A stretch of DNA of 64,000 nt from Denticeps clupeoides. Lineage: Eukaryota > Chordata > Actinopteri > Clupeiformes > Denticipitidae. The translations under genes were made by a program, and so were the position numbers. Below are positions 1-12,715 of the stretch, piece by piece. Numbering within the stretch: the first letter of the stretch is position 1; every line of letters begins with the position of its first letter. The DNA lies in the NCBI RefSeq assembly GCF_900700375.1, contig NC_041716.1, forward strand, positions 22,058,578 to 22,122,577, given 5' to 3'. Below the pieces are notes generated by a model that saw nothing but the letters and a program-made list of their open reading frames with translations, was not told the DNA's origin and did no database searches.

Positions 1-712
1 CTCAGACCCCTAGATGGGGATGTGAGAAGGTTAATTTCATGCCCAAACTTATTCTTCAAAGACTAACATGATACTGATGATCTCTTAAAGCTGGTTATAA
101 GAGGAAAGGTTCTCATGCCTTGACCGCCCAGAGAATTTCCCACCCCTCCGAATTTCCCATCTCTACCGACTGTCATGACTTCCAAACAAATGCATTATTT
201 ATTTTTTTTATTTCTGTGAAAGCCCCCTCAACTTTTTAGGCCGCTCTCCTTGTCAAGGCATTTTAATCTACAGACACCAAACCATTGTGTGCACTGTGTG
301 TGTTTGCTGTGTATCACAATGGCAATCACTTCACTTCACTGGATGCAGCCCCTGTGCTGGGTGCACTGCTCACTAGTTATCTTGAGAATTTTGATGTAGG
401 GTATGGTTTAGATATTGTACAATGAAATGCTTTAACTTCCAAATCTCATTGTGAGACTGGAATAAAAGTGGCTGTAATTCTGCACCAAGGTTGAATTTCA
501 GAAAACTTCAGACCGATATAAAAGCAAAAAAATGATGATAGCTGAAACTTTAACAGAACAGAGTAACATGCCACATTGGAAATGTAAAACTTACAGACAG
601 TATTTTTACCTACATCCAAATATAGCTATATATTTGACACACAGACACACACACTTATAATATTGAAATTGTAATTAAGCTGGTGTGATGGCTGAAACAT
701 GTCCTGTCCTAC

Positions 713-3700
713 CTTTGCCTTACTGGACTCGCCAAGACCTTTCCCAGCCCGGTCCACAGGCACAGCTCCATGCTCCTTAGCCCCTTTAAACAAGTCATCC
801 ACCACCTCATTGGAGCTCTTCTTCTTAGGAGGGCCAACAATCTGCTGTCCACTCCGCTCTGAGCCGCCAGCAAAGAACCTAACAGAAGGAAAGCAGGAGA
901 GTCAATTCAGTCTGCTGTCTGTGGACTCCTCAGAACAGTGTGGACACACGAGCGGCATATCCACATGCACTGGGAGATATTCGAGGTGCGCTCCAACATA
1001 CCCAGGATGAAAGTAAGGAATCATATTAAAAATAGAGACAAATAATGACTAATAACCCAATTTTTAATATTGTTATTAATATTTTAGCAGTCACCACTGT
1101 GTGGTTTTATTTTATTGAGGGAAAAAAAAAAAAAAAAAAAAAAAAAAACACTAAATAGACATGCAGCAACTCGTCTGGATGTTTCCACCGTGTCCTAACG
1201 AACCATCCCAATAACAATCAAGACGTAATACCAAATTCTCAATTAATTATCTAGTTTTCCCCACAAATCCCAATACTTTTTACCAAAAAATTATCATGAT
1301 CCAACAATCTGAACTGTGATCTTTCAGTATTTCAAAAGTCAAACTGTAAATTAGGGCTGCGCGATATGCCATAAAAATCTAATTGCGACATACATACACA
1401 TACATACATACACACACACACACACACCAGTATATAATTTGATCTGTAAATCTAAATGTAATTTTTGATAACATGGTCCATAGCAAAGGCACTGCAGCAA
1501 GAAGTTGTATAATTAAGTTTATGCACATTTCAAAGTAGCCGTGAACGTAGAATATTCATTGTTCAACTCTGCAATTATAGAAAAATTGCATTTGAATATC
1601 TCTCCTATAAACTTTCTTTGCATTTTAAACAATATTGTAAATTATGTAATATGAAATGTCTGTTAAAATGACCAAGCAATTGGCTGTTACTCCTGATTTT
1701 TTTATTTCAACTCAAGTGTAAATTTCCAACAAAAATTACACAGTAACATAAATGAAAAATAGTAATAATCTACTTCACAACTTTGTCTTCAGTTTAATAA
1801 TAAAAGTTCAACGAAATCAGGTGATGTAGGGTGTGTGTGAGAGAGAGAGAGTTTGCCATAGTGCATCTGTGTGCACTGAATATGCAAGACTTCACATAAT
1901 CAAGTGATGGTTACAGTGTAAAAATGGCAGCGTATTGATACAAGCAGAACTAAGACTTGCTCTATGCTTGAACAAATGCACTGAGAGCGCTGATGTAACT
2001 GAAACATCAGAAAAAAACTTGTCTCTCAGTACATGAATGCAGGAGGGAAAGCAAGTGGATGACAAGAGCATAGTCATTGTCTAAAAGTGTCTAGTCATTA
2101 CTATCACACAACATAGGCTACCAGTAAATTACTATGCAGCCCTTGGGCCTGAAATCGCCCCCATGAAGCAACCAGGAACTCATTCAGGACCAGGGGTAAA
2201 TCCCCTGATGGGACCAGAGTCAGCAAGAACCTTCCATAAAGTGGCACAGGAGGGTGCTGTCCAACATGTACATGGTCAGAAACTGCAACCAGGAGCACCA
2301 GACACCCAACACCGAGAAGCAACTTCTTACAAGAAATTGTCAATAGTCAAAGATCCACCCATGTTGCCCCAGGCAGCGAAGTGCAACAAGGAAGAGAGAG
2401 TTCGAGTGGATGAGGCAGAGCATCCACACAAAATGGCACATCACTGTCAGCCAGAGAGAACAGATAACAGCACAAATATACATATGCAAGACAAAAAAAA
2501 GGTCCATGGCAGCCTTGCCAAACATCACCTCACTGACTGACAACTTTCTGCCCCTGGATCACATTTGGTACATGGCTCCACAGAATACATATCCAACAGT
2601 GTTAATAGCTATCTGCATGGTTTAACATCTTTAACATTTATAATGCATACAGAGCAGCTCACTACAAAAACATGACTGTGCTACAGGGCAACATTTCCAC
2701 GTTATTTCAGCAAACTAGCTTCTCACTAAATGCAAGAATTGCAGACACTTTTAAATATTTCCACACAGCGAGGTCAAGAATTGAGTGTGTGCTCCACCAG
2801 AGTCATTCACCAACGCCTTGACTGAGCATATATAACCTAATTAGTGTAATATAATGTGTAATGTACAATAAGAGAGCAGTAAAGGCAGGACAGAAGATCC
2901 TTGGCTGCCCTCTCCAGTCCCTGATGAACATTTCCATCTCCCACCATGGCTTTCATCTGTTCGACCTGCTGCCCTCAGGGAGATGCTGCAGGAGCATCAC
3001 AAGGACAAACCGGGTAAAGGACAAAACCACTCTGAACTCACACATGCACGGACCACACAGTCGAACCCCGACTTCCTTCTGTCCTATCCTCCGTGCAATA
3101 TTAATATTTATTTAGCATTGAAATACTGTGCAATACAGGCTGGGTGTTTTATGGGGCAGTGGTGGCCTAGTGGGTAAGGAAGCAGACTCATAATCAGAAG
3201 GTTGCCGGTTCAAATCCCTGAACCACCAAGGTGCCACTGAGCAAACACCATCCCCACACACTGCTCCCCGGGCGCCTTTCATGGCTGCCCATTTCTCATT
3301 AAGGGTGATAGTTAAAAGCACAGGACATTTCGTTTTTTGTGCATCGTGTTTCACAATGACAATCACTTCACTTTCAAAATTCAAAAAGACCATTACTCTC
3401 ACTGTCCAGCCTCCACAACATCCACACTACATATAAAACCTCATTTAGATATTTATGCTTTCCTTGTGTATATAGTGCTGTAATTTAGAAATTTCAGCAA
3501 TTTCTGCCAGCTTATTGTATCATATTATACATGTCTGTTCTGACTCGTTGTACATAAATATAGTGACCATATCGGCATTCTATGATATAACCTAGCAAAT
3601 TAACGCAGATTGCGAAGACAGGACTCACCTCTGGCCTTCCTCTTCATCGCTGTCCTCCTCTTCCTCCTGCCTCAGATCCCTGAAGGATGTAACTCTGTGT

Positions 3701-4384
3701 TCACTGGGGGCAGAACGTACACAGGACGAAATGTGACGTAGAACTGTGCAGCAGGAACAGCAGTTATTGCAGAATACCATGTTTACCCAGGTCCTGATCT
3801 GCTGAAGGATCCACTTTCAGGCTGAGGCAGGGTCACTATGTCATCTTCACCACCGTCCTCAAAAAAGCTGGCCAGGGCAAGCTGAAATCAGGAAAATTAG
3901 GAAAGAAAGAGAAGAGGGGTGTGACAGATGCGACAATCTCATCACTTCAGACGATCTGTGGTCTCCGTGCAGGACCGTGTTCGTGGGGACATTTCAGCCC
4001 CGATCCCGCGGTTCCTCACAGACGGCGTTCAAATGAGACCGTGAGCGTTAAACGGTCCGTCGTGAAAATCACGCCGCCAGGCGGCCGGGCTTGTGGAGGG
4101 ACCGCGGCAGTCCATCGGGGCTCCGCGCTGCCGGACCTGACGGTGACTTGCACATTTCCCGGAGGCGAAGCCGAGCGCGGCGGCGGACCGCTGAAGCTGC
4201 CGCGCTGCACGCCGAGGTCGTTTTAAAATGCGTAAAAGCACCATTCTTCACGCAACACCACATGCTAACGTCCACATCCCACCTGCAAATCCCAGCCGGC
4301 GGATTCCAGGAAGAACCGGGCCCGCTCTTCATCCACATCAGTCACAGAAATGAACTCCCGCACCAACTCATCTCGGTCCGCCAT
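713..4384 (-). CDS. nsfl1c: NSFL1 cofactor p47, 5' part (partial at left edge)
   Basis: p47 is the adaptor of the p97/VCP ATPase in Golgi and ER membrane fusion. It normally has an N-terminal UBA domain, a linker, a SEP domain and a C-terminal UBX domain. Four coding exons are visible on the minus strand: 4283-4384, 3787-3881, 3629-3703 and 713-878 (146 codons, all junction phases consistent). The start reads [11 protein letters not shown], as in vertebrate p47. Residues 1-45 form the ubiquitin-binding UBA domain ([10 protein letters not shown], then [14 protein letters not shown]). The acidic stretch [13 protein letters not shown] and the basic GPPKKK-like segment before [15 protein letters not shown] match the family linker. 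SEP and UBX exons lie beyond the left edge. A CpG-rich segment surrounds exon 1. Identification rests on remembered family sequence and is firm; exon edges were read by eye. Confidence 0.93.
2862..3112 (+). mobile_element. LINE fragment, reverse transcriptase C-terminal end
   Basis: The plus-strand translation reads like the post-RT end of fish non-LTR retrotransposons: [14 protein letters not shown], then [13 protein letters not shown] and TNRVKDK. Family members carry the pattern LLPSGRRYRS followed by R..R..DSF. Only this end is present, so the copy is 5' truncated. The exact clade (L2, Rex1 or a relative) cannot be told by eye. Confidence 0.6.
3153..3377 (+). mobile_element. tRNA-derived SINE, family A
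   Basis: Starts with GGGGCAGTGGTGGCCTAGTG, has a tRNA-like B box (GGTTCAAATCC), a central GATAGTTAAAAGCAC-like segment, and ends in GACAATCACTTCACTTTC. The same unit occurs at least seven more times in this window in both orientations. Confidence 0.75.
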
Positions 4385-4450
4385 TTTCAAATGTTACACC
4401 CCACACGGTCCGCCGGAAACGAGCAGCAGCGCACTTTAGTTCCTCCTCCC
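3921..4450 (-). promoter_or_regulatory. CpG-rich promoter/first-exon region of nsfl1c
   Basis: GC- and CpG-rich compared with the AT-rich flanks, and it brackets coding exon 1 of nsfl1c (4283-4384). CpG density extends into intron 1. This is a composition-based call; no transcription start can be fixed. Confidence 0.45.
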
Positions 4451-6987
4451 GACCGCTTAATGTTCTTCCACCAGCAATATGTCAACGTTCCTTCAGACTT
4501 CTCGGTATGGTCTCAATAAAAGTGCATTAGAGCGTTCATGGAGACTTTGACGGTAAAAGGAAATCTATGAAAGCCGTTCCTCCAAACAGTCCATATAAAA
4601 TCTTTGCAGGAGATAAATATTAATATTGCCTGAATAAACCTGATATTAAAACTGTATTTCAACAGAAATATATAAATGTGAAAAACACATAAATAACACT
4701 CTCCTCAATACAGCTCTGTAAAAACACATTTGCCCACAGGGACACGTGAGCATAGTTTGAAATATGCTAGACAGACCAAAGGCGTGCGTTTTATGTGCAT
4801 CATGCACATTTATTTTTCTCAGCATCTGAAATATGCTCTAGAGATTATGATGCAATCTGCTGACCTGGTTCTATTGTACTTCCAGGCTTTATAGGGCAAG
4901 TGATTAAATTACCTGCAAAGCTTGAAACTTGAGATCTTTTATTTAATTCCAAACACCTCCAGCTCATCACAGTCAATAAGCTCAGTGGAAAAGAACTGAC
5001 ACACACAACACCAAATAAATCCCTTTAAATTCCTGGTTTTGGAATGATCAACATGACCTTCAGAAAAATGCCCCCCAAAAATTAAGTGAAGAACAAGTGG
5101 TCTTCCTCACTGCATTGTTCATACCAATGTTTAGCCGTTATTGGGGCTGATATTGAGCCATGGGCATCAGAGCGCCCGGCCCTCCAAACACAATAGTCCC
5201 TCAGTCTCGTCGGTTTGCCCACCCCCTCCGTAACAAGGCCGTTAGGCAGCTCTCCCTCCTGCTTGTGCGGAATATACCAATGGCAGAATCATACCAAAAA
5301 TTCCACCTACTTAAAGGTGATTGCACTCACCAAGTTTTTAAAACACAACTTCTCAATAGCTTTTATTGGACTTATACATGTGGACCCTAATAAGAACAGA
5401 GATAGAATCTCACCGGTTGCTTCAATGTGGTTAAAATTTGTCAGAAAAACCCAGAACTCCATACATAGGTGGTTAGAGCTGCTCCTGACTATCATATATT
5501 TATTCATCAAACTCAACAGTGGCACAGCGAGTAAAATGCAGGATGTGAGCTCAAATGCCATAAATATTAAGGACATACATTTTAATAAATCCACCAGGTA
5601 ATCCAAAACAACATGATCAATAAAAGTAAATATTCATAAAAAATAAGAAACCAGACAAACGTATATAGGGATGAAATCTTTCATGTTTTGATGTTTGGTA
5701 ACCTGGGTTTTATGGCTGCACACTGCTCACCAAAGGTGATGGTTAAAAGCAGAGGACACATTTTGTTGTGTCACCGTGTGCTGTGCTCCAGTGTTTCACA
5801 ATGACAATCACTTCACTTTCACTTTTACAATGCATTTATGAAAATTTCATATATGATTTTTCCATTTAAGCTTTTATATTGGTTTATGTTGTGGTTCAGG
5901 TTAAGCAATTGATTCAGTGATTCCTTTTTGGAGTATTTTTCTCTCTTCTGCTATTGTCCATTCAGCCTCAGAGTGAGTGTTTCACACACAGGATCTTTAT
6001 CATACACACCATCTTCCCCAGATTTGTCAGCGGGACAGCAACACATTACCCAGTTCTTCAAATTCATCTATGATCACTTATGTAATATGTACTTTCACAT
6101 TCATGTGAATTCTGAAAACTCCTAAAAACAGATATTTCATTAAAAAAAAGACTAGGATTTGCAGATTGGTTAGTCTCTTCTAGTCTTGGCACTAACATGC
6201 CACCAAAGTGAAACAATTGCAAGGAAACGAAACAGAACAACGCAGACTTCTCAAAACTTTTTTTTAATTAATATATAGACAGTTGGTTGAAGGATTGACC
6301 ATAACAAACGGAGAAATGGTACAAACACATATTCACACATTAGCATGTGCACAGGCGTGACTAAGTGTGCGCAGGCAACAGGCCAGAATGTTTCTGAGTG
6401 ATGCACAGCATACAATTTGATCCTTCAGACATTCAGAAACTCTGATGGCAGATTCTCTAAAATTATCCTCTTATTCTAGGAAGTATCAATTGCAGATCAG
6501 TAAACGGATTATCAGGATGCCATCTACTAAGTGGTAGTAGCCTAGTTGCCCCAAGTTCAAACCTCACTTACAACCATTGTGTCCCTGAGCAAGACACTTG
6601 ACCCTGAGTGTCTCCAGGGGGGACTGTCCCTGTCAGCACTGACTGTAAGGCACTCTGGGTAAGGGCGTCTAAAAAAAATCGATACACATTAATATTCTTC
6701 TCCTACTGCAAACACCTTCATCAACCGTCTGCAGTCTTCTTCATGGGTCTGTGGTATCTGTCCCAACATATACTCAGACCAAATATGTCACACATCACTA
6801 GCTCACTCAGTCATTCACACACAGAGAAAATGTCTTGTCTGTTCATAATATACCTGGTGAGAACATCAGATTATTATTGGTATGATAAGGGATCCAAACT
6901 GGTTCTTGGATGATGTGTGTGTAGCACAAACGAAACATAATAAATTAAAAATGATGTAATGAGACGCAGTTTGCACCCTGCAGGCAT
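4385..6987. other. Intergenic between nsfl1c and fam110a
   Basis: AT-rich spacer. It holds the 3' part of a family A SINE (about 5712-5824, plus) and a family B SINE (about 6531-6673, plus). No exon-like open frame with splice sites was seen. The fam110a 3' untranslated region must lie in its right-hand end. Confidence 0.5.
6531..6673 (+). mobile_element. tRNA-derived SINE, family B
   Basis: Carries GTGGTAGTAGCCTAGT, a tRNA-like B box (AAGTTCAAACC), the body CATTGTGTCCCTGAGCAAGAC and the tail GGGTAAGGGCGTCT. The tail matches the 3' end of the LINE at 58770-59110. Confidence 0.65.
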
Positions 6988-8058
6988 CTAGACGTGAGAC
7001 CTGTCCCTTGCCTGACGGATTCCATACAGCCACTTGATGACTCGAGCATTTCTCTCGATGATGGAGATCCGGTAAGGCACACGCTCAGGAGCTCCTTCAA
7101 TGTCCTGGTTCTCCTCCTCTTCTCGTCCCCCCTCCTCTCCACACTCAGACCTGGGTGTGCTAACACTGTGCAGTTTGGACAGGGATTTGATATCTGGACT
7201 GGTGCAGACCAGATGCTCCACGTCCCCCAGCGCCTCTAGTTCAGTGGCGTCCAGGCCACAGTAGTTGAAGAAGCGCTCCAGGTCAGCTGGGGCTCGGGAG
7301 TACCGGTCGCTCAGGTCTGATTTGGAGCGGTGGAAACGCGTGAGTTTGTGCGCCGAAGCCCGCTGGGAACTGCACGAGCTGCCAGAGGACAACAGAGTAA
7401 AAGCTGGTGAGGGTGGGGGCAGCAGAAGCAGAGGGGAGGGTGGAGATGTGAGCTGGCTGATATGGTGACTTGGTGGCAATGGTGACCTGCAAGGCTTCTG
7501 TGGCTCATTCTTTGGGTGAACGTCCACTCTGCGCACGGTGACTCTGTTTGTCTGTGAGGTTTGTGGTGGATCTGGCAAGATGGTCCTGGAGGAAGGCAAA
7601 CTAGGTGTCTCAGCCAAGGGGGTTCTCTCTCTCCTATGACCAGATGAAAAGGACGAAGAGGACGGTGGTCCATCGCAAACATTGATGAGGTTGTTAAGAA
7701 TCTCCAGGTTGAGACGTGGGCCTCGCCGTTGTCCTTCTCTGGTCACTCTGCAATTCTCCACTACAGCAGGTCGGTCAGGGAGCCTCCGCGCCACAGGGGA
7801 GCTGATTCGGCACTGTCGCATGGGATTGGGGGACAGCAGTGGCTTTCGTGGGACGGGTGGCTGGACAGGCTCCTGCCGTGTCAGCGCCACATGCTGGCTC
7901 TTCACGTACTTGGCTTTGTCGGCCTCTAGCCGCTCCACGGCGCTGAGTTTCCGAACGCCTGACTCGGAAGGTTGGCGGAAGTAGTCCGGACCCTTGTTCA
8001 GGATGCGGAAGGGCATGATGGAGCGACTATATGAGGGCTGAATGGCCTCCACAGGCAT
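6988..8058 (-). CDS. fam110a: FAM110A, centrosome/spindle-associated protein
   Basis: Single coding exon of 356 residues. FAM110 proteins locate to centrosomes and spindle poles and affect cell-cycle progression. Three family blocks are visible: an N-terminal KLSAVERLEADKAKYVKSQHV with TRQEPVQPP; a middle RLNLEILNNLINVCD followed by RRVDVHPK; and a C-terminal KSDLSDRYSRAPADLERFFN, with VPYRISIIERNARVIKWLYG at the end. Serine/proline-rich, low-complexity stretches link them. I place the start at the ATG at 8056-8058 (MPVEAIQPSYSR), which matches the family N-terminus; the frame stays open upstream to 8106 but only with a TTG. It is somewhat longer than human FAM110A (about 295 residues) because of the spacers. 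A non-coding 5' exon is likely upstream. Human FAM110A lies close to NSFL1C, as here. Confidence 0.9.
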   Translation of the reverse strand: MPVEAIQPSYSRSIMPFRILNKGPDYFRQPSESGVRKLSAVERLEADKAKYVKSQHVALTRQEPVQPPVPRKPLLSPNPMRQCRISSPVARRLPDRPAVVENCRVTREGQRRGPRLNLEILNNLINVCDGPPSSSSFSSGHRRERTPLAETPSLPSSRTILPDPPQTSQTNRVTVRRVDVHPKNEPQKPCRSPLPPSHHISQLTSPPSPLLLLPPPSPAFTLLSSGSSCSSQRASAHKLTRFHRSKSDLSDRYSRAPADLERFFNYCGLDATELEALGDVEHLVCTSPDIKSLSKLHSVSTPRSECGEEGGREEEENQDIEGAPERVPYRISIIERNARVIKWLYGIRQARDRSHV

Positions 8059-11000
8059 GAAGAAGGTAGTGCGGTGACGGTGGATGTTTTTGTCTTCAGT
8101 TTCCAAAGACCTTTTGTATCCAAGATTCTTTTGTATTCCTCCTCTTTGTCACCTATTTTCATCCCCTCCTTTATTCTTTTTCTCGCTCCCACTTGTTCCA
8201 GTCCTAAGATTCCTGCTGCTGTGGCTTTTCCCCCTCTGGTTCTTTATCTGCAGTCCAGCCCGGTGAATGCACGCTTGTGGGATGGGGTCACATGGGACCG
8301 CATTCCGTGCAGCTGAGGGAACCAGCGAAGGGGGCAGATCGCTGGACGTCCACACCACCACTTAAGAAGTCTCCCTCCGAACACACAGATAATCCTTCTT
8401 TCAGACAACAAAGATCCAAAGGAAGAGAGTTAAAAAGTTAAAAAGCTTTTTAAAGTAAGTAAGAGCTCCCGTTTATCTGCTCCCAGCTCACCGAAAGCCT
8501 CAGAACGGGGGCAAACGTCGCATTTATTACGCTGTCTGACTCCTCCCTTAAACTCTCAAAAGCTCCAGATGCTCCTGTCAGCAGCCAATGAGCAGCTAAA
8601 GAGGAGGGAGCTGCGACCCCACTGGACACTTTTGAGTTGTTCAGCCCTGCCCCCCATTCACCGAGGACACGCCTCCTGAATTTCAAATGCATTTGTATGA
8701 AAGGCGTGAAGGAGAGGGAGACAGCTGCGACCTTTTTAAACACAGCAGCCATTTATACGCAAGCCGCCACCACATCAGCCTGAGGTCACATGGAGCTGTT
8801 CTGCTTTCCTCTACAGTCTCATCGAGACGTATCCAAACAAATATAACATCTACTGAGGTACGTAGATGATCAGATACTGGGACAGAGTTGGACCAGGGCT
8901 AAACCACATAAGGAAGCAGACGTGGCCTCGAAACGAAGGGCAAATGACAATCAATTAATAATTCTCCAATACTTGGTTCTAGGCAGCTGGCGTTGATGGA
9001 ACGCAACGTGAAGTTCATTTCACTTGTGGAACCTCATGGGCAAATTGGCAGTAAGCAGAATAATGAGAGCTGGAATGTAGTGTTTAAAATGTAGTTTAAG
9101 TAAAAATAGTCATTGATTTTAGCGTGAACAAGTTTTCACCTCCCGCTGGAATGATGTCTGAATACACAAGGACATCATTTCATCCCCTGCTGATTTTCTC
9201 CGTTTGTCCACTAACAAAGAAATGTAATTCAAAGTCTATAATTTCCATTGTAGATTCATTTGCGCGGTGAACGACAGAATTCTCATTTTCCTGAATTTTC
9301 ATGGTTACATTAATGGTGTTTTACATCACGGAGATGCTGTGTTACTCTGAATGGCTCACACATTTCACCAATAAAAACCAACCAGTATGTGACTAAAGGA
9401 GGTGACTGACCTTCCCTTTTCACACACAAGCCCCTCCCCCAAGAAGACCCTAAAGGCTGAAACGTAAACCCCAGTACTTGCCCATTTCAGCCACCCTCAC
9501 AAACACTTTCTCTTACATATACACACAAGGATTCATCTTTCCTCTGCTACAGAGCATCATTTCAATATATTCAGAAACGTTACCACGGCTCGACAACCTG
9601 GGGAGACAGCAGATCCACAGCAATGATGGACAGTCTCCTGACTGAACCACACTGCACATCACAGATCTGGAACCTTCCTGTGGAGAGCAGCTGGCAGAAA
9701 GTTTTATCCATTCAGAGGAGCGGAATGAAGATCAGTTGGACTGAGATGAACGAGAGGGAGGACAGCAGAATGGTCAGGGTACAGGGAGGAGAGCTGGTGA
9801 AGGAGCAGGAGTAATGGGAAGTGTGAAAGCGGTGAAGAAGAGAGGGATGGGGTGAATGGGAACGTCTATGAGACAGTAGTTAGTCCAGCCATGTTATTTG
9901 GTATGGTGGAGGCATGAAGACATTTGGTCTGCTGATTTTTTACTAAGCAAGTTGCTTAAATCCATAAAAGATGATTCAAGCGCTTTATCTGTGTCTTGAA
10001 ATGACAGGTTTTAATGGCCCATGTCTACCGTGTAAGTGGAGGAGAAAGTACAAGTTCCAAGGCTGTGAGTTCGATTCCATTCCTGCTTTCCACCCTTTAC
10101 TTGTTGTGTTGCCATGATAATGAGTTGAGATTCTCACGTGAGTCAAGTGTGTTTAACCTAATTTGCGTCATTAACTATCCTTTGTGCAGATTATAAGAAA
10201 AAGTGATGAGCACACATGTAGCTGAGCAGATCAACATCATTATCCAGGAGAGAGAAAGGCCCTTTAAACTGTAATCCAGGTCAGTGGGCAGCCACAACAG
10301 CACAGGGAAAGAGAAGCGAGGACACGACCCATTTCCCCAGCATGCCCCTGGACAAGTGGACCAGGTGATGAGAACAGAACAGGAAAATGGGCTCTGTCAG
10401 AGACACTTTTCAACTCTCCAGGAAACATGCCTGCAGCTGAAGAATCTCCAAATGAACACTGGGGGGGAAGTTTTCTGGTTTCCATTACATCAGGTTAACA
10501 AAAATGGCAGATAATGATGGCAAGTTGACAATACGTCAGAAATGACACCAAAGAGCTGATTTCCTGGTCCATCGGGTGAAATAATCCCATGTTAAATACA
10601 GGAGATTAGTCTAAAGGTCCATTTGTTCTTGTCCAGTGTTAAAGAAGGCCATGCTTCCAGGGAGACATTTCTGTTCATTTCACAAAGGAGACTTTTCAAC
10701 GTCTACGTGCTGAAATGTGTTTAATGGTGTCACAGGCCACTGACGTCATTGTCTCTACGACGTGCTTCAACACCGTTCTTGTTCTTTGAAGGTCAGAAAA
10801 CTGGCACGTATGACCTGGTGTGCTGATATGTTTTTTGTAAGAATTTATTACAGCATTTACGGGTTTATTATTATGTATTTATCTATGCCAGTGGTCCTGA
10901 GCACATTTCTATCTCATAATGCATGAAAAGCATCCATATATTAAGAAATAGTCTTCGAATGCATATGGATTTATATAATTTGATGTATTAGAGAGCACAA

Positions 11001-11636
11001 TTTCAGATGCGGCAATATTCTCATGCCTAAACACAGCACTTTCACCACGTCCCTCGAAAACCAGAGACAAGTTTCCCTCCTGAGGCCAGATCTGCCACCT
11101 TGTGGCACATTAACGTAACACGATTCCCTCTCCGGTTTTTAGGAACCGTTGGGATACATCAGGTTCAGGGTCCTTTTTCCTCTGCACACCAACATTGGAA
11201 CACCATGGAACACTCAATTTCCCACTGAAGTATATTTTTATGCGTCATTGCATCTGTCATTTGCAATTCATTGTATTAACGTCACTGTGCCGCAACAGTA
11301 CATGCAGTGTGTAGAAAGCTGTTTACATGCTCGCTGTCTCCCTTTGCCCCTCCTCCTCGTCTCTCTCCCTCCCTCGTCTGTTTATCCTCCTTTTCCCACT
11401 TTGCATGCCAAGTCTGCAAGCCAGACGCAGAGTTACCGCCACACTTTTTACGTTCTGTTACTGCTGTGGTCCAGTTGCTCGAGAAAACCGTGAGTATCCA
11501 GCTGCTTCAGATCTGCAGCAAGGCAGGGAAGGAATATTTTGGATTTATCAGCTCCATCCTCGAGAACAGATTTTGATTTTGTAGCTTTGTTGTGCAGCTT
11601 TGTGCATTCTTGAAAATCTGGTCTGAAGCGCTCTGG

Positions 11637-12200
11637 TTTTATGTGATCCAGTAACAGAATTTGTTTGAGCAGTTTGCTTCTATGAAGGTGGTTTGGAGTT
11701 GGTGTAAAACTTCATATCTTCATATCACTTGATCCTTTGCCAGTTTCCACTATTTTGCTTCCTGTCAGCATGGATGTGTTCAGAGGCCAAAAAAAGGAGG
11801 CCGATTAGAGGCCCTGAGAGTAAAGCCGGCAGGAGGCAGTCTGGAGGCATTGAAATTAGTGAGCAGATTTAGGCAGATTTGTGGCTTAAGGTGTGAACAC
11901 TTATATAAGCATATCCCAGCAAGGCCGATGAAAAAATGCACTTTTCACTTCAAAAGCTATTAAATGAACTTGAACACAGTGCTGTCTTTACATGTGATAC
12001 GGTAACAGAACTTGTTTGAGCAGTTTGCTTCTATGAAGGTGGTTTGGAGTTCATTACAAATGGCGTAAAACTGTTCTTGAGCCTGTGCCAGTTTCCACCA
12101 TTTAGCTTCCTGTGTTCAGAGGCCAGAAAGTGAGCAGATTTAGGAAGATTCTGAACACTAGGGATCCACGTATACAAGAATATCCCAGCAAGGCTGATGT
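11637..12200 (+). repeat. Two-copy diverged tandem duplication upstream of cox4i2
   Basis: Unit 1 is about 11637-11935 and unit 2 about 11984-12200. Both share, in the same order, TTGTTTGAGCAGTTTGCTTC, TATGAAGGTGGTTTGGAGTT, GCCAGTTTCCAC, GTGAGCAGATTTAGG and ATATCCCAGCAAGGC. Unit 2 is shorter through deletions in the middle. No resemblance to the mobile families seen elsewhere in the window was noticed. Confidence 0.75.
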
Positions 12201-12479
12201 ATACTGACTGTACATCTGTCTGCAGATCCTAGTGGTTAGAGATCTGCCAGAAACATCCACCCCAGGGAGTTGCCACGTTTAACCGAAATGGAAAAAAAAA
12301 AAAAAAGTCTGAATAATAAGAATCTACTAAAAATATGCCAGTGCAGATAATAAATGAATGTGTACATGTGATTAATGCTGACTGGACAGTAAATGATTCA
12401 AATTAGTCTAGATCCTAGTCTAGGCCTAGTGGCCTGGCCTTGATCCCAGTGCACCTTTCATGTCACCTCTCACAACATT

Positions 12480-12645
12480 GGTGGTAGCCTAGTGTGTAAC
12501 ACACTCACCTATGAACCAGAAGACCCAGGTTCAAATCCCACTCAGTACCATTGTGTCCCTGAGCAAGACACTTGGAGGGGACTGTCCCTGTAACTACTGA
12601 TTGTAAGTCTCTCTGGATAAGGGCGTCTGATAAATGCTGTAATGA
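12480..12645 (+). mobile_element. tRNA-derived SINE, family B (best-preserved copy)
   Basis: GGTGGTAGCCTAGTGTGTAA head, B box GGTTCAAATCC, body ATTGTGTCCCTGAGCAAGAC and tail CTCTGGATAAGGGCGTCTGA. It ends about 70 nt before the cox4i2 start codon, so it may lie in or next to the splice acceptor region of the first coding exon. Confidence 0.75.
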
Positions 12646-12715
12646 TTTCGTTCCAGACAGACAGAAGAGCTTGTAGTATTATACATTATGTAACGCTCTC
12701 CTTTTCCCGCTGCAG

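Larger units (their letters stand above)
879..3628. other. nsfl1c intron 3: repeats, no exon seen
   Basis: AT-rich intron with a 27-nt poly-A run (about 1122-1148), a CA run near 1404-1427, an hAT-type terminal motif (TAGGGCTGCGCGATAT, about 1351), a LINE fragment (2862-3112) and a tRNA-headed SINE (3153-3377). Two adjoining hydrophobic open frames on the minus strand (2104-2543) are not recognised; see findings. Confidence 0.6.
8107..12715. other. Intergenic between fam110a and cox4i2
   Basis: The first part (about 8400-8780) contains a forward CCAAT-type motif (AGCCAATGAG near 8583) and moderate GC, consistent with the fam110a promoter. From 8870 to 11600 no recognised gene is seen. 11637-12200 is a diverged tandem duplication and 12480-12645 a family B SINE. 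A pyrimidine-rich stretch followed by ACCGTGAGTATCC near 11490 could be the donor of a non-coding first exon of cox4i2 (inference). Confidence 0.45.

Noticed and set aside
8059-8106. Upstream extension of fam110a by 16 residues
   Set aside because: The extension can only start at TTG, and the family N-terminus matches the ATG at 8056-8058.
9623-9814. 63-codon plus-strand frame beginning MMDSLLTEP as a small gene
   Set aside because: An acceptor-like CTACAG lies upstream, but no homologue, donor or partner exon is recognised; length is within chance.
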